In this document: positions 36,170-44,355 of the stretch, piece by piece
Layout of the letters: every line of letters begins with the position of its first letter
Position numbering within the stretch: the first letter of the stretch is position 1
Assembly (NCBI RefSeq): GCF_014649855.1
Contig: NZ_BMTV01000023.1
Coordinates: forward strand, 62,001-126,000
Source of the DNA: Streptomyces roseolus
GTDB taxonomy: Bacteria > Actinomycetota > Actinomycetes > Streptomycetales > Streptomycetaceae
Direction: 5' to 3'
Length of the DNA: 64,000 bases
Notes under the pieces: model-generated
Database searches by the model: none
What the model was told of the DNA's origin: nothing
The model's input: only the letters and a program-made list of their open reading frames with translations
Position numbers and translations under genes: made by a program

Positions 36170-37899
36170 CGGCGTGCCTCCTGGGCGGGTACGGGGGCGG
36201 TGAAGCGCTCCGGCAGGTGGAGCCGGGCGAGGGTGGCGGCGGTGCCGGGCGGGACGCTGCGCGGGGTCGCGAGCGAGACGAGCACCATGGTGAGGAAGCC
36301 GAGGGGGACGGACCAGACGGCGGGCCAGGCCATCAGGGTGTGCGGCCAGCCGTCCGGGGCGAGTCCGGCGCGGGTCGCCATCACGGCGGCGAGCGCGGAG
36401 CCGCCGCCGAGGAGCAGCCCGGCGGCGGCTCCGGGCGGGGTGAGGCGCCGCCACCAGATGCCGAGGACGAGGAGCGGGCAGAAGGAGGAGGCGGAGACGG
36501 CGAAGGCGAGCCCGACGGCGTCGGCGACGGGCACCTTGGAGGCGGCCACGCCGACGGCGAGCGGGACGGCGGTGGCCAGCGGCGTCGCGAGCCGGAAGTG
36601 CCGGACCGCGCGGGACGGGAGCACGTCCTGGGCGAGGACCCCGGCGACGGACATGGTGAGCCCCGAGGCGGTGGACAGGAACGCGGCGAAGGCGCCGCCG
36701 GCGAGGAAGGCCCCGAGGACGTCGCCGAGCACGCCGCCGAGGATCCGGTCGGGCAGGACGAGCACGGCGGCGTCGGCGGAGCCGGTGAGCGCGAGCTCGG
36801 GGGCGTAGATCCGGCCGAGCGCCCCGTAGAGCGCGGGCAGCAGGTAGAACCCGCCGATCAGGACGAGGACGACGAGGGTGGTGCGGCGGGCGGCCCGCCC
36901 GTTCGGGCTGGTGTAGAAGCGGACGGCGACGTGCGGCAGGCCCATGGTGCCGAGGAAGGTGGCGAGGATCAGCCCGTACGTGGCGTACAGCTGGTGCCCG
37001 TCGCGGCCGCCTGCCAGCGGCTGGGACCAGCCGAGGGGATCGGCCCCGGAGGCGTGGCGCTCGGGGAGCCGGCTGCCCGGCGGGAGGGCGAGGACCGTGC
37101 CGCCCGTCACGTGGTGGGTGCCGGCGGCGAGGGTCACCGTCCGCTCCTCGTGGCGGACGGCGTCGACCGTGCCGGTGACGGTGAGGGTCAGCGGGGCGTC
37201 GAGCCCGACGCGCACGGTGTCGGCGACCCGGACGACGGTGTGCTCGCGGAGCACCGCCGGGGCGTCGAAGCGGGCCCGGGGCGTCCCGTCCCCGCACCAG
37301 GCGGCGACCAGGAAGAGGGCCGGGACCAGCAGCGCGGCCAGTTTCAGCCAGTACTGGAAGGCCTGGACGAAGGTGATGCTGCGCATGCCGCCTGCGGCGA
37401 CCGTGCACGTGACGACGAGGGCGACGAGGAGGCCGCCGAACCAGTCGGGGGCGCCGGTGAGGATCTCCAGGGTGAGCCCGGCGCCCTGGAGCTGTGGCAG
37501 CAGGTACAGCCAGCCGATGCCCACGACGAAGAGGCTGGCGAGTCGTCTGACCTGCGGGGACTCCAGCCGGGCCTCGGCGAAGTCGGAGAGGGTGTACGCC
37601 CCGGAGCGGCGCAGCGGGGCGGCGACGAGGACGAGGAGCACCAGGTAGCCGGCGGTGTAGCCGACCGGGTACCAGAGCATGGCCGGGCCCTGCACGAGGA
37701 CGAGTCCGGCGATGCCGAGGAAGGACGCGGCGGAGAGGTACTCGCCGCTGATGGCGGCGGCGTTGAGCCGGGGCCCGGCGGTGCGGGAGGCGACGTAGAA
37801 GTCGGAGGTGGTGCGGGAGACGCGCAGGCCGAGGGCGCCGATGAGGACGGTGGCGAGGACGACGGCGGTGACGGCGGCGACCGCGTAGGTCTGGTTCAT
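36166..37899 (-). CDS. sodium:solute symporter, ActP/MctC-like
   Basis: 577 residues with about 13 membrane helices of the SSS family: SDFYVASRTAGPRLNAAAISGEYLSAASFLGIAGL, the ActP-type GPAMLWYPVGYTAGYLVLL and LATFLGTMGLPHVAVRFYTSP. A periplasmic-type insertion of about 80 residues (VRVADTVRVGLDAPLTLTVTG...) follows the helix near 200, longer than in E. coli ActP. It likely imports acetate, pyruvate or another monocarboxylate. The small DUF485 gene upstream is the usual partner (as in yjcH-actP). Confidence 0.9.
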   Translation of the reverse strand: MNQTYAVAAVTAVVLATVLIGALGLRVSRTTSDFYVASRTAGPRLNAAAISGEYLSAASFLGIAGLVLVQGPAMLWYPVGYTAGYLVLLVLVAAPLRRSGAYTLSDFAEARLESPQVRRLASLFVVGIGWLYLLPQLQGAGLTLEILTGAPDWFGGLLVALVVTCTVAAGGMRSITFVQAFQYWLKLAALLVPALFLVAAWCGDGTPRARFDAPAVLREHTVVRVADTVRVGLDAPLTLTVTGTVDAVRHEERTVTLAAGTHHVTGGTVLALPPGSRLPERHASGADPLGWSQPLAGGRDGHQLYATYGLILATFLGTMGLPHVAVRFYTSPNGRAARRTTLVVLVLIGGFYLLPALYGALGRIYAPELALTGSADAAVLVLPDRILGGVLGDVLGAFLAGGAFAAFLSTASGLTMSVAGVLAQDVLPSRAVRHFRLATPLATAVPLAVGVAASKVPVADAVGLAFAVSASSFCPLLVLGIWWRRLTPPGAAAGLLLGGGSALAAVMATRAGLAPDGWPHTLMAWPAVWSVPLGFLTMVLVSLATPRSVPPGTAATLARLHLPERFTAPVPAQEARR

Positions 37900-37918
37900 G
37901 CGGGGCGGTCCACCGGCC

Positions 37919-38308
37919 TCAGCGCTCGACGAGGCCGGTGAAGTCGCGCTCGTTGCGCTCGGCCCTGCGGACGTACCAGTGGGCGACGGCCCAGACCACG
38001 GGGTAGACGCCGACGCCGAGCGCGGCCCACACCAGGGCCTCGGGGGCGGGCAGCGCGAGCACCAGGGGGAGGGTGCCGACGAGGAGGGCGAGCGCGCCGA
38101 GCGCGGTGAGCGCGGCGCGGAGCTGGCTGCGCATCAGGGAGCGCACGTAGGTGTGGCCGAGGGTGGTCTGCTCGTCGATCTCGGAGCGGGCGGGCGGGTG
38201 CGGCGCGCGGGGCCGCAGCCGGGGCGCGGGCCGGTCGCCGAGGGCGGAGGCGTGGGTGACGGTCTCGCGCCGGGGCCGGCGCGGCGGGGAATGCTCCGGC
38301 ATCGGCAT
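37919..38308 (-). CDS. DUF485 family small membrane protein (symporter partner)
   Basis: 129 residues: a basic Pro/Arg-rich N-terminus, then the DUF485 region LGHTYVRSLMRSQLRAALTALGALALL with two membrane helices (about 66-84 and 92-112) and the tail RRAERNERDFTGLVER. DUF485 proteins are typically encoded next to ActP-type symporters, as here (stop 19 bp before the symporter ATG). The N-terminal extension is longer than in enterobacterial YjcH. Confidence 0.85.
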   Translation of the reverse strand: MPMPEHSPPRRPRRETVTHASALGDRPAPRLRPRAPHPPARSEIDEQTTLGHTYVRSLMRSQLRAALTALGALALLVGTLPLVLALPAPEALVWAALGVGVYPVVWAVAHWYVRRAERNERDFTGLVER

Positions 38309-38378
38309 CGCTCTCTGACGGGCGGGTGGGCCCGTGGAGTGTAGGCAGACGGGGCCGGGCGCCGGAAGGGGTTTCCGG

Positions 38379-39131
38379 TCAGCCGCCGGCCCGGCGCATC
38401 AGCAGGTCACGGAGGTGGCGGGCGTGCCGGCGGCTGACGGCGAGGTCGGTGGAGCCGACCCGGACGGAGGTGGCGCCGCCGTCGAGGCGGAGCTCGTCGA
38501 CGCGGCCGAGGGCGACGAGGTGGCTGCGGTGGATGCGGACGAAGCCGCGGTCGGCCCAGCGCTCCTCCAGGGTGGAGAGCGGGATGCGGACGAGGTGGCT
38601 GCCCTGGTCGGTGTGGAGGCGGGCGTAGTCGCCGTGGGCCTCGACGTAGGCGATGTCGTCGACGGAGACGAAGCGGGTGACGCCGCCGAGTTCGACCGGG
38701 ATCTGCTCGGGCGCGGGGGCCGGGGCGGGCGCGGCGCCGGCGTGGACCAGCTCGTGGACCCGCCGCACGGCCTCCGCGAGCCGCTCGCGCCGGACCGGCT
38801 TGAGCACGTAGTCGACGGCCTTGAGGTCGAAGGCCTGGAGCGCGAAGCCCTCGTGGGCGGTGACGAAGACGACGAGCGGCGGCCGGGCGAAGCCGGCGAG
38901 CAGCCGGGCCACGTCGAGGCCGGTGAGGCCCGGCATGTGGATGTCGAGGAAGACGACGTCGATCGTCTCCTCGCCGTCCGGCCCGGAGTCGAGCGCGCGC
39001 CCGATGCGCCGCAGCGCCGCCGTGGCGTCCCCGGCGCCCTCGGCGGTCCTGACCCGGGGGTCGGCGCGCAGCAGGTAGAGCAGCTCCCCCAGGGCGGGTT
39101 CCTCGTCGTCGACGGCCAGTACGCGCACCAT
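38379..39131 (-). CDS. LytTR-family response regulator
   Basis: 250 residues. Receiver domain (VRVLAVDDEEPALGEL; Asp in VVFLDIHMPGLTG; Lys in DYVLKPVRRERL), an Ala/Pro linker, then a LytTR DNA-binding domain (ISYVEAHGDYARLHTDQ-type segment, FVRIHRSHLVAL, AVSRRHARHLRDLL). It heads the operon with DUF485, symporter and kinase. ATG 39131 has no Shine-Dalgarno; TAGGCT (39144-39139) lies 7 nt upstream, consistent with a leaderless message. Confidence 0.92.
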   Translation of the reverse strand: MVRVLAVDDEEPALGELLYLLRADPRVRTAEGAGDATAALRRIGRALDSGPDGEETIDVVFLDIHMPGLTGLDVARLLAGFARPPLVVFVTAHEGFALQAFDLKAVDYVLKPVRRERLAEAVRRVHELVHAGAAPAPAPAPEQIPVELGGVTRFVSVDDIAYVEAHGDYARLHTDQGSHLVRIPLSTLEERWADRGFVRIHRSHLVALGRVDELRLDGGATSVRVGSTDLAVSRRHARHLRDLLMRRAGG

Positions 39132-39138
39132 GCGAGGG

Positions 39139-39144
39139 AGCCTA
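39139..39144 (-). promoter_or_regulatory. -10 box of a probable leaderless transcript (LytTR gene)
   Basis: TAGGCT on the minus strand, then CCCTCGC and the ATG. There is no Shine-Dalgarno in the gap. Confidence 0.5.
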
Positions 39145-39255
39145 CTCGAGCAGCCGGGGCACGCGGCGGTCGGCGAGGACCTTCCCGCCGGTCCGGCAGA
39201 CGGTGCCGGGCCGGGCCGTGACGAGCGGGGGCGGGGCAGGGCCGGCCCTGGTGGG

Positions 39256-41355
39256 TCAGGCCGTCACCACGAACTCGCACCAGACGCACTTGCCGCCGCC
39301 CCGGGACTCCACTCCCCAGGCGTCGGAGAGTTGTTCGACGAGGAGGAGGCCCCGGCCGGAGACGCCCGCCTCGCCGGCCTCGCGGCGGCGGGGCAGGGCG
39401 CTGGAGCGGTCCTCGACCTCGACGCGCAGCCGCCGTTCGGCACCGGGCAGGATCCGCAGGGTGACGATGGTGCCGCCGTCGGTGTGCATGAGCGCGTTGG
39501 TCATCAGCTCGTCGGCGACGAGTTCGATCTCGTCGGCGCGGGAGCCCGCGCCCCAGGCCCGGACGGCGGCCCGGATCATGTGCCGGGCGGCGCTCAGCGC
39601 CTCGGGGTCGCTCTGGGCGACGTGCTGGCGGAAACGGCCGCCGCCGGGCACGTACGCGCCGAGGCGGCGCAGCAGCAGGATGGCGACGTCGTCCTCGCCG
39701 CCGCGCTCGGCCACGACGTCGCAGAGCAGGTCGGCGAGCTGCTGGAGGTCCGAGGGGCCGCGCCGGACGAGGGCGGAGAGCCATTCGAGGCCCTCGTCGA
39801 GGTCGGCGCCGGGCTTCTCGACGAGCCCGTCGGTGTAGAGCATCAGGGTCTGGCCGGAGTCGAGTTCCAGGGTGGTGACGGGGTAGTCGAGCCGGCCGAA
39901 CTCGGCGGAGAGGCCGAGCGGGAGCCCGCCCTCGACGGGGACCCGGCGGCAGGTGCCGTCGGCCTCGCGGACGAGCGGGTCGACGTGCCCGGCGCGGACG
40001 ACCTGGACGACGCCGGTGCCGGGGTCGGCCTCGGCGTAGGTGCAGGTGGCGAAGCGTTCGGTGTCGAGTTCGTGGAGGAAGACGGAGGCCCGGGCCATGA
40101 CGGTGGCGGGGGTGTGGCCCTCGGCGGCGTAGGCGCGCAGCACGATCCGCAGCTGGCCCATGACGGCGGCGGCGTGGGTGTCGTGGCCCTGGACGTCGCC
40201 GATGACGGCGCCGACCCGGCCGCCGGGGAGCGGGATGACGTCGTACCAGTCGCCGCCGATGTCCCGGCCGAGCCGGGCGGAGCGGTAGCGGACGGCTATC
40301 TGGGCGCCGGGCGCGTCGGGGATCCGGCGGGGCAGCATCGCCTGCTGGAGCCCTTCGGCGAGGTCGTGCTCCTGCTCGTACAGCATGGCCCGCTGGAGGC
40401 TCTGGGCGATGCTGCTGCCGAGGGCGACGAGGAGGGTCCTCTCGTCCTCGCTGAAGCCGGTGCGGTCGCTGTAGAGCAGGCCGAGGGCGCCGATGGGGCG
40501 GGCCTGGGCGATGAGCGGGAGGTAGGCGGCGGCGGTGATGCCGAGGCCGCTGATGTGCGGCCAGAGGACGGGGAAGGAGGCGGCGAAGTCCTCGGCGGTG
40601 TCGATGAAGCGGGGCCGCAGGGTGCGGATCACCTCGCTCATCGGGTACGGCTCGTCCACCCGGGTGAAGCGGGTGCCGGGGACGAAGGCTCCGGCGGGTC
40701 CTTCGGCGACGAGGTGGATGCGGCCGGCCTCCAGGAGGCCCATGACGAGGCTGGCGGCGCCGAAGTGCTCCAGGGCGTGCGAGTCGTTGAGGAGGTCGAT
40801 GACGTCCTGGACCGTGCGGGCGTGGGCGAGGGCGGCGGTGGTGCCCTCGACGACCCCGGCGCGGCGTCTGCGGCCCTCGTCGAGGCCGAGGCGGGCGGCG
40901 GACTCGGTGAGCTCGTGGGTGGCGTCGCGGAGGACGCCGATGATCCGTACGGGGCGGCCGTCGGGGTCCCGGTGGACGATCCCCTGGGTGTGGGTCCACT
41001 GGTGGGAGCCGTCGCGGCGGCGGATGCGGAAGTACGCCCCGTACTGGTCGCTGCCGTCCTTGAGGGCCTGGGCGACGAGGGTGTCGAGCCGGCGGCCCTC
41101 GTCGGGCAGGACGCGGCTGCCGAGGGACTCGGGGCGGCCGTCGTACTCGCCGGGGTCGAAGTCGAAGACGTCGAGCGCGGCCTCGTCCATCTCCATGGTG
41201 CCGGCGAGCAGGTCCCAGTCGAAGCCGCCCATGCGGAAGGCGGCGCCGAACGTGCTGAGGATCGGTGCCGCCGCCACGGCGGCCCGGCCCGCCGCCGTGT
41301 CCGGTTCCGTGTCCGGCCGGCCGGCCGTGTCCGCTCCCCCGCTGCCCGCGCTCAT
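39256..41355 (-). CDS. PP2C (SpoIIE-type) phosphatase with PAS, GAF and ATPase domains
   Basis: 699 residues. Order: PAS-like domain (about 40-150, RIRRRDGSHQWTHTQGIVHRDPDGRPVRIIGVLRDAT), GAF (about 165-320), SpoIIE/PP2C (about 340-555; RYRSARLGRDIGGDWYDVIPLPGGRVGAVIGDVQGHD, MLYTDGLVE, EDDVAILLLRR) and an RsbW-like HATPase_c domain (ELVADELMTNALMHT, GRGLLLVEQLSDAWGVE). It is likely an environmental regulator of sigma-factor partner switching. ATG 41355 is supported by TAGCGT 7 nt upstream and no Shine-Dalgarno (leaderless). Confidence 0.92.
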   Translation of the reverse strand: MSAGSGGADTAGRPDTEPDTAAGRAAVAAAPILSTFGAAFRMGGFDWDLLAGTMEMDEAALDVFDFDPGEYDGRPESLGSRVLPDEGRRLDTLVAQALKDGSDQYGAYFRIRRRDGSHQWTHTQGIVHRDPDGRPVRIIGVLRDATHELTESAARLGLDEGRRRRAGVVEGTTAALAHARTVQDVIDLLNDSHALEHFGAASLVMGLLEAGRIHLVAEGPAGAFVPGTRFTRVDEPYPMSEVIRTLRPRFIDTAEDFAASFPVLWPHISGLGITAAAYLPLIAQARPIGALGLLYSDRTGFSEDERTLLVALGSSIAQSLQRAMLYEQEHDLAEGLQQAMLPRRIPDAPGAQIAVRYRSARLGRDIGGDWYDVIPLPGGRVGAVIGDVQGHDTHAAAVMGQLRIVLRAYAAEGHTPATVMARASVFLHELDTERFATCTYAEADPGTGVVQVVRAGHVDPLVREADGTCRRVPVEGGLPLGLSAEFGRLDYPVTTLELDSGQTLMLYTDGLVEKPGADLDEGLEWLSALVRRGPSDLQQLADLLCDVVAERGGEDDVAILLLRRLGAYVPGGGRFRQHVAQSDPEALSAARHMIRAAVRAWGAGSRADEIELVADELMTNALMHTDGGTIVTLRILPGAERRLRVEVEDRSSALPRRREAGEAGVSGRGLLLVEQLSDAWGVESRGGGKCVWCEFVVTA

Positions 41356-41362
41356 GGGGGCC

Positions 41363-41368
41363 ACGCTA
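41363..41368 (-). promoter_or_regulatory. -10 box of a probable leaderless transcript (PP2C gene)
   Basis: TAGCGT on the minus strand, 7 nt before the ATG at 41355; no Shine-Dalgarno between them. Confidence 0.45.
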
Positions 41369-41403
41369 GGGCCGGCGGGCTCCTCGCGCACCACGAAGAT
41401 CTT

Positions 41404-42726
41404 TCAGCCGGCGAAGGTGGTGGGTTCGGGCTCGCCGGGGACCTGACCGTCCGGGTCGGCGTAGGGGTCCGCGTACGGGTCGGTGTACGGGTCCGTGTAC
41501 GGGTCCACCGGCGGCTCCTCGTACGGGTCGGCCGGGGCGTGCGGGTCGCTCGGGGCGTACGGGTCCGCCGGGGCGTACGGCTCGGGGTACGGCTCCGAGG
41601 GCGCGTCCGGGACCGCCGGGTCGGGGACCGCGGGCGGGTCCGGGACGGCGGGGGTGTCGGGGGCGTCGGGGGCGTCGGGGGTGACGGGGGCGTCGGGCGT
41701 GCGCGGCGTCTCCGGGACGGCGGGGGCCGCGGGGGTCTTCGGGGCGGCGGGGCGCTCGGTGGGGGTCTTCGGGGCGGCGGGCGCGTCGGGGTCGCCGGTG
41801 CCCGTCCCGGGGTCGGCGTCCGGGGTGACGGGGTCGCTGAGGGCGCAGGTGTCCGGGTCGCAGTCGGGGGCCGTGTCGGGCTTGCGGTCCTCGTCGCCGT
41901 CGCTCCCCGCCTTCCGTTCGATCCAGCTGTCGTCGGAGACGTTGACGATGACGAGGCTGGTGACGACGGCGGTGGTGGGCTTGACGATGATCACGCGGTC
42001 GGGGTCGAAGCCGGACCAGGGGTCGCCCTGGTGGACGGCCCCGGAGACGCTGACGGGCGAGCGGAGGGGGTTGCCGCAGGCGCAGCGGACGCGCGGGGAC
42101 CCGTAGGGGTCCACGAGGACGGCGGTGCCGGCCTGGAGGACGGACTGGAAGGCTACGGCGCGGCCGTCGCGGAAGCCGTGGTTGGTGACGCGGGTGTCGG
42201 CGCGCAGCAGGACGGGGGTGAGTTCGCGGAGCCAGTCGGCGACGCCGCCCTCGGGGATGCCGGCGGCCTCGGCGAAGGCCCGGAGCTTGGCGGGTTCGGC
42301 GGCGAGGTAGGCGACCTGCTGCTCGACGTCGCAGCTGGCCTCGGCGCGGGTGCCGCCGTAGAGGCCGGGGGCGGAGCCGGTGACCTCGCGGATCCCGGGG
42401 GCGCTGACGGGCTGGGCCCCGGCGCCGCCCTTCCGCTGGAGGGCGCGCAGTCCCGCGCCGCGCGCGGTGGAGGCGGTGAAGGGGTCGGGGCCCTGGGCGG
42501 CGACCGGCTGGAGGTGCACCTCGTGGGCGGCGCCGAGGGCGGCGCGGCCGGCGGCGGCGCCGGGGCCTTCGGCGGAGCACCCGGCGAGGAACAGGGCGGC
42601 GGCGCCGAGCGTCGCGGCGAGGGCGGTGCGGCCCTGGCTGCGGCCGGCTCCGGGGGCGGGGCGGACGGCGGGGTGGCTCCGCGTCCGGCGCTGCGTGGGG
42701 CGCACGTTGCTTCTCCCGGTCGTCAC
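41404..42726 (-). CDS. DUF6777 lipoprotein with proline/aspartate-rich C-terminal repeats
   Basis: 440 residues. Lipoprotein signal (lipobox FLAGC), then a globular DUF6777-type domain (GLYGGTRAEASCDVEQQVAYLAAEP, VTNHGFRDGRAVAFQSVLQAGTAVLVDPYG, RCACGNPL) up to about 270. The C-terminal 150 residues are low-complexity: PDAP/PKTP runs, then tandem DPY units (DPYTDPYTDPYADPYADP). No function known; a surface or wall-associated role is likely. GTG 42726 has GGAGGG about 8 nt upstream. Confidence 0.8.
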   Translation of the reverse strand: MTTGRSNVRPTQRRTRSHPAVRPAPGAGRSQGRTALAATLGAAALFLAGCSAEGPGAAAGRAALGAAHEVHLQPVAAQGPDPFTASTARGAGLRALQRKGGAGAQPVSAPGIREVTGSAPGLYGGTRAEASCDVEQQVAYLAAEPAKLRAFAEAAGIPEGGVADWLRELTPVLLRADTRVTNHGFRDGRAVAFQSVLQAGTAVLVDPYGSPRVRCACGNPLRSPVSVSGAVHQGDPWSGFDPDRVIIVKPTTAVVTSLVIVNVSDDSWIERKAGSDGDEDRKPDTAPDCDPDTCALSDPVTPDADPGTGTGDPDAPAAPKTPTERPAAPKTPAAPAVPETPRTPDAPVTPDAPDAPDTPAVPDPPAVPDPAVPDAPSEPYPEPYAPADPYAPSDPHAPADPYEEPPVDPYTDPYTDPYADPYADPDGQVPGEPEPTTFAG

Positions 42727-42814
42727 GGATGGGTCCCTCCCGTTCTGTCGCAGTCGGTGACGGCGGGCAAGCGGAGCGCGTCCGACCGGGCGGCCGGATC
42801 ACCCCCACCCGGAC

Positions 42815-42871
42815 TTGAACGCGTTCAAAGGAAGCCCTAGGCTCGGCCTCGACGCTGTTGAACACGTTCAA
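42815..42871 (+). promoter_or_regulatory. promoter flanked by two TTGAACRCGTTCAA operators
   Basis: TTGAACGCGTTCAA (42815-42828, perfect palindrome) and TTGAACACGTTCAA (42858-42871, one mismatch pair) bracket a promoter: -35 TTGAAC (42815-42820, inside the first palindrome), 17-bp spacer, -10 TAGGCT (42838-42843). The second site covers the expected start of transcription region. The 43-bp spacing (about four helical turns) suits cooperative binding by a TetR-type repressor encoded elsewhere. Confidence 0.75.
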
Positions 42872-42887
42872 GTCAGGGGGTGGTGCC

Positions 42888-43805
42888 ATGACCGCGTTGT
42901 CGGCCTTCGTGGTCCCGGTCGTGACGGTCGGAATGCTCTGGGTCGTGCCGACCGGACTCGGCCTCGTCGAAGGGCCCCGGCCGCCCGGCTGGGAGCCGCT
43001 GCGCCGGGCCTGGCCGCTGCTGGCCCTGCCCGGCGCGGTCTCGCTCTGGCTCCCCCGCTCCGGCGCGGCGACCGCGCTCGCGGCCTGCTACGCCCTGGCC
43101 ACCCTGGCGCTGGCGCTCCAGGCGCCGGCCCGGCTCCTGCTCACCCTCCGCCGGTCTCCGGCCGGGGGGACCGCCCTCCCGCCGCGCCCGCTCCGCCCCG
43201 CCGAGGCCGCGGTGCTCACGGCCCTCGTCTCGCCGTCCGTCGCCGGTCTCGCGCTCGTCGCCGAGCGGGCCTCGTACCCGCTCTTCGGCTTCGAGCTCGA
43301 CCTCCTCGCGCTGACCGTGCCGCACTTCCACTTCGCGGGCTTCGCCGCCGCCCTGGTCGCCGGGCTGCTCTGCCGCGCCTCCGGCGGCGGACCCCTGGCC
43401 ACGGCCGCGGCGCTCAGCGTGCCCGCCGGCACCCTGCTCGTCCTGGTCGGCTACTTCGTCGACGACTGGGCCGAGCTGGCCGGCGCGGTCGTCCTCACCG
43501 TCGGCATGGCCGCCGTCGCCGTGCTGACCCTGCGGGAGCGGCGCGGCCTCGCGGCCGGCCCCGTGACCCGGGCACTGCTCGGCGTCTCGGCCCTCGTCCT
43601 GGCCGCCACCATGGCGCTCGCGCTCTGGTGGGCGCTGGGCGAGGCGACCGGGCTTCCGCACCCCACCCTGACCTGGATGGCCGCCACCCACGGCCTGGGC
43701 AACGCGCTCGGCTTCGCCGTCTGCGCCCTGCTCGCCCACCGCCGGCTCCGCACCGCCGGCCGCCGCCACCCCGCCCCCCTCCCGCGAACGGAGCTCCCGG
43801 CATGA
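42888..43805 (+). CDS. YndJ-like polytopic membrane protein
   Basis: 305 residues with about eight to nine membrane helices and no signal peptide. GLGLVEGPRPPGWEPLRRAWPLLALPGAVSLWLP at the start and LDLLALTVPHFHFAGFAAALVAGLL in the middle, plus LPHPTLTWMAATHGLGNALGF, resemble the B. subtilis YndJ family, which is fused or linked to DUF1990 proteins. ATG 42888 has AGGGGG upstream. The stop overlaps the DUF1990 gene start (ATGA). No function is established. Confidence 0.75.
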   Translation: MTALSAFVVPVVTVGMLWVVPTGLGLVEGPRPPGWEPLRRAWPLLALPGAVSLWLPRSGAATALAACYALATLALALQAPARLLLTLRRSPAGGTALPPRPLRPAEAAVLTALVSPSVAGLALVAERASYPLFGFELDLLALTVPHFHFAGFAAALVAGLLCRASGGGPLATAAALSVPAGTLLVLVGYFVDDWAELAGAVVLTVGMAAVAVLTLRERRGLAAGPVTRALLGVSALVLAATMALALWWALGEATGLPHPTLTWMAATHGLGNALGFAVCALLAHRRLRTAGRRHPAPLPRTELPA

Positions 43806-44344
43806 GCCGCATCCTCGGTGACCTCGCCCCGCGCCGCGTCCTCAGCTACCCGGAGGTCGGCGCCACCCGCACCCCCGACGCCCTCCCGGCCGGCTACCAC
43901 CACCTGCGCCACAGCGCGGCCGTCGGCCACGGACCCGCCGCCTTCCGGGCCGCCGCCGAGGCCGTCACCACCTGGCGGATGCACCGCGCCACCGGCGCCC
44001 GCGTCCGCGCCACGGCCGGCCGCGCGGCCCCCGGCGTCACCCTGGAGGTCGCCCTCGGCCTCGGCCCGCTCGCCTACGCCGTCCCCTGCGAGGTGATCTG
44101 GCTCCCCGGGGAGGAGCACCGGGCGGGCTTCTCGTACGGCACCCTCACCGGCCATCCGGAGTGCGGCGAGGAGGCCTTCCTCGTGGAGCTCGAACCCGAC
44201 GGCACGGTCCGCTTCACGGTGACCGCCTTCAGCCGGCCCGCCGCCTGGTACACCCGGCTCGCCGGCCCGCTCGTCCCCCGCCTCCAGCGCGCCTACGCGC
44301 GCCGGCTCGGCCGCGTCCTCGGCCGGCTCGTCGTCGCGGGCTGA
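43802..44344 (+). CDS. DUF1990 family protein
   Basis: 180 residues. Family features: YPEVGATRTPDALPAGYHHLRHSAAVGHGP, TTWRMHRATG, CEVIWLPGEEHRAGFSYGTLTGHPECGEEAFLVE and a basic C-terminus AFSRPAAWYTRLAGPLVPRLQR. DUF1990 is a helix-grip type domain probably binding a hydrophobic ligand; function unknown. It is translationally coupled to the YndJ-like gene by a 4-bp overlap and followed after 11 bp by the lipase-maturation-factor gene. Confidence 0.88.
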   Translation: MSRILGDLAPRRVLSYPEVGATRTPDALPAGYHHLRHSAAVGHGPAAFRAAAEAVTTWRMHRATGARVRATAGRAAPGVTLEVALGLGPLAYAVPCEVIWLPGEEHRAGFSYGTLTGHPECGEEAFLVELEPDGTVRFTVTAFSRPAAWYTRLAGPLVPRLQRAYARRLGRVLGRLVVAG

Positions 44345-44355
44345 TACTGGAGGCG

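Noticed and set aside
39130..42840. Very long plus-strand frame (1236 residues) across the PP2C and DUF6777 genes
   Set aside because: Compositionally biased shadow; both real genes are recognisable on the minus strand.
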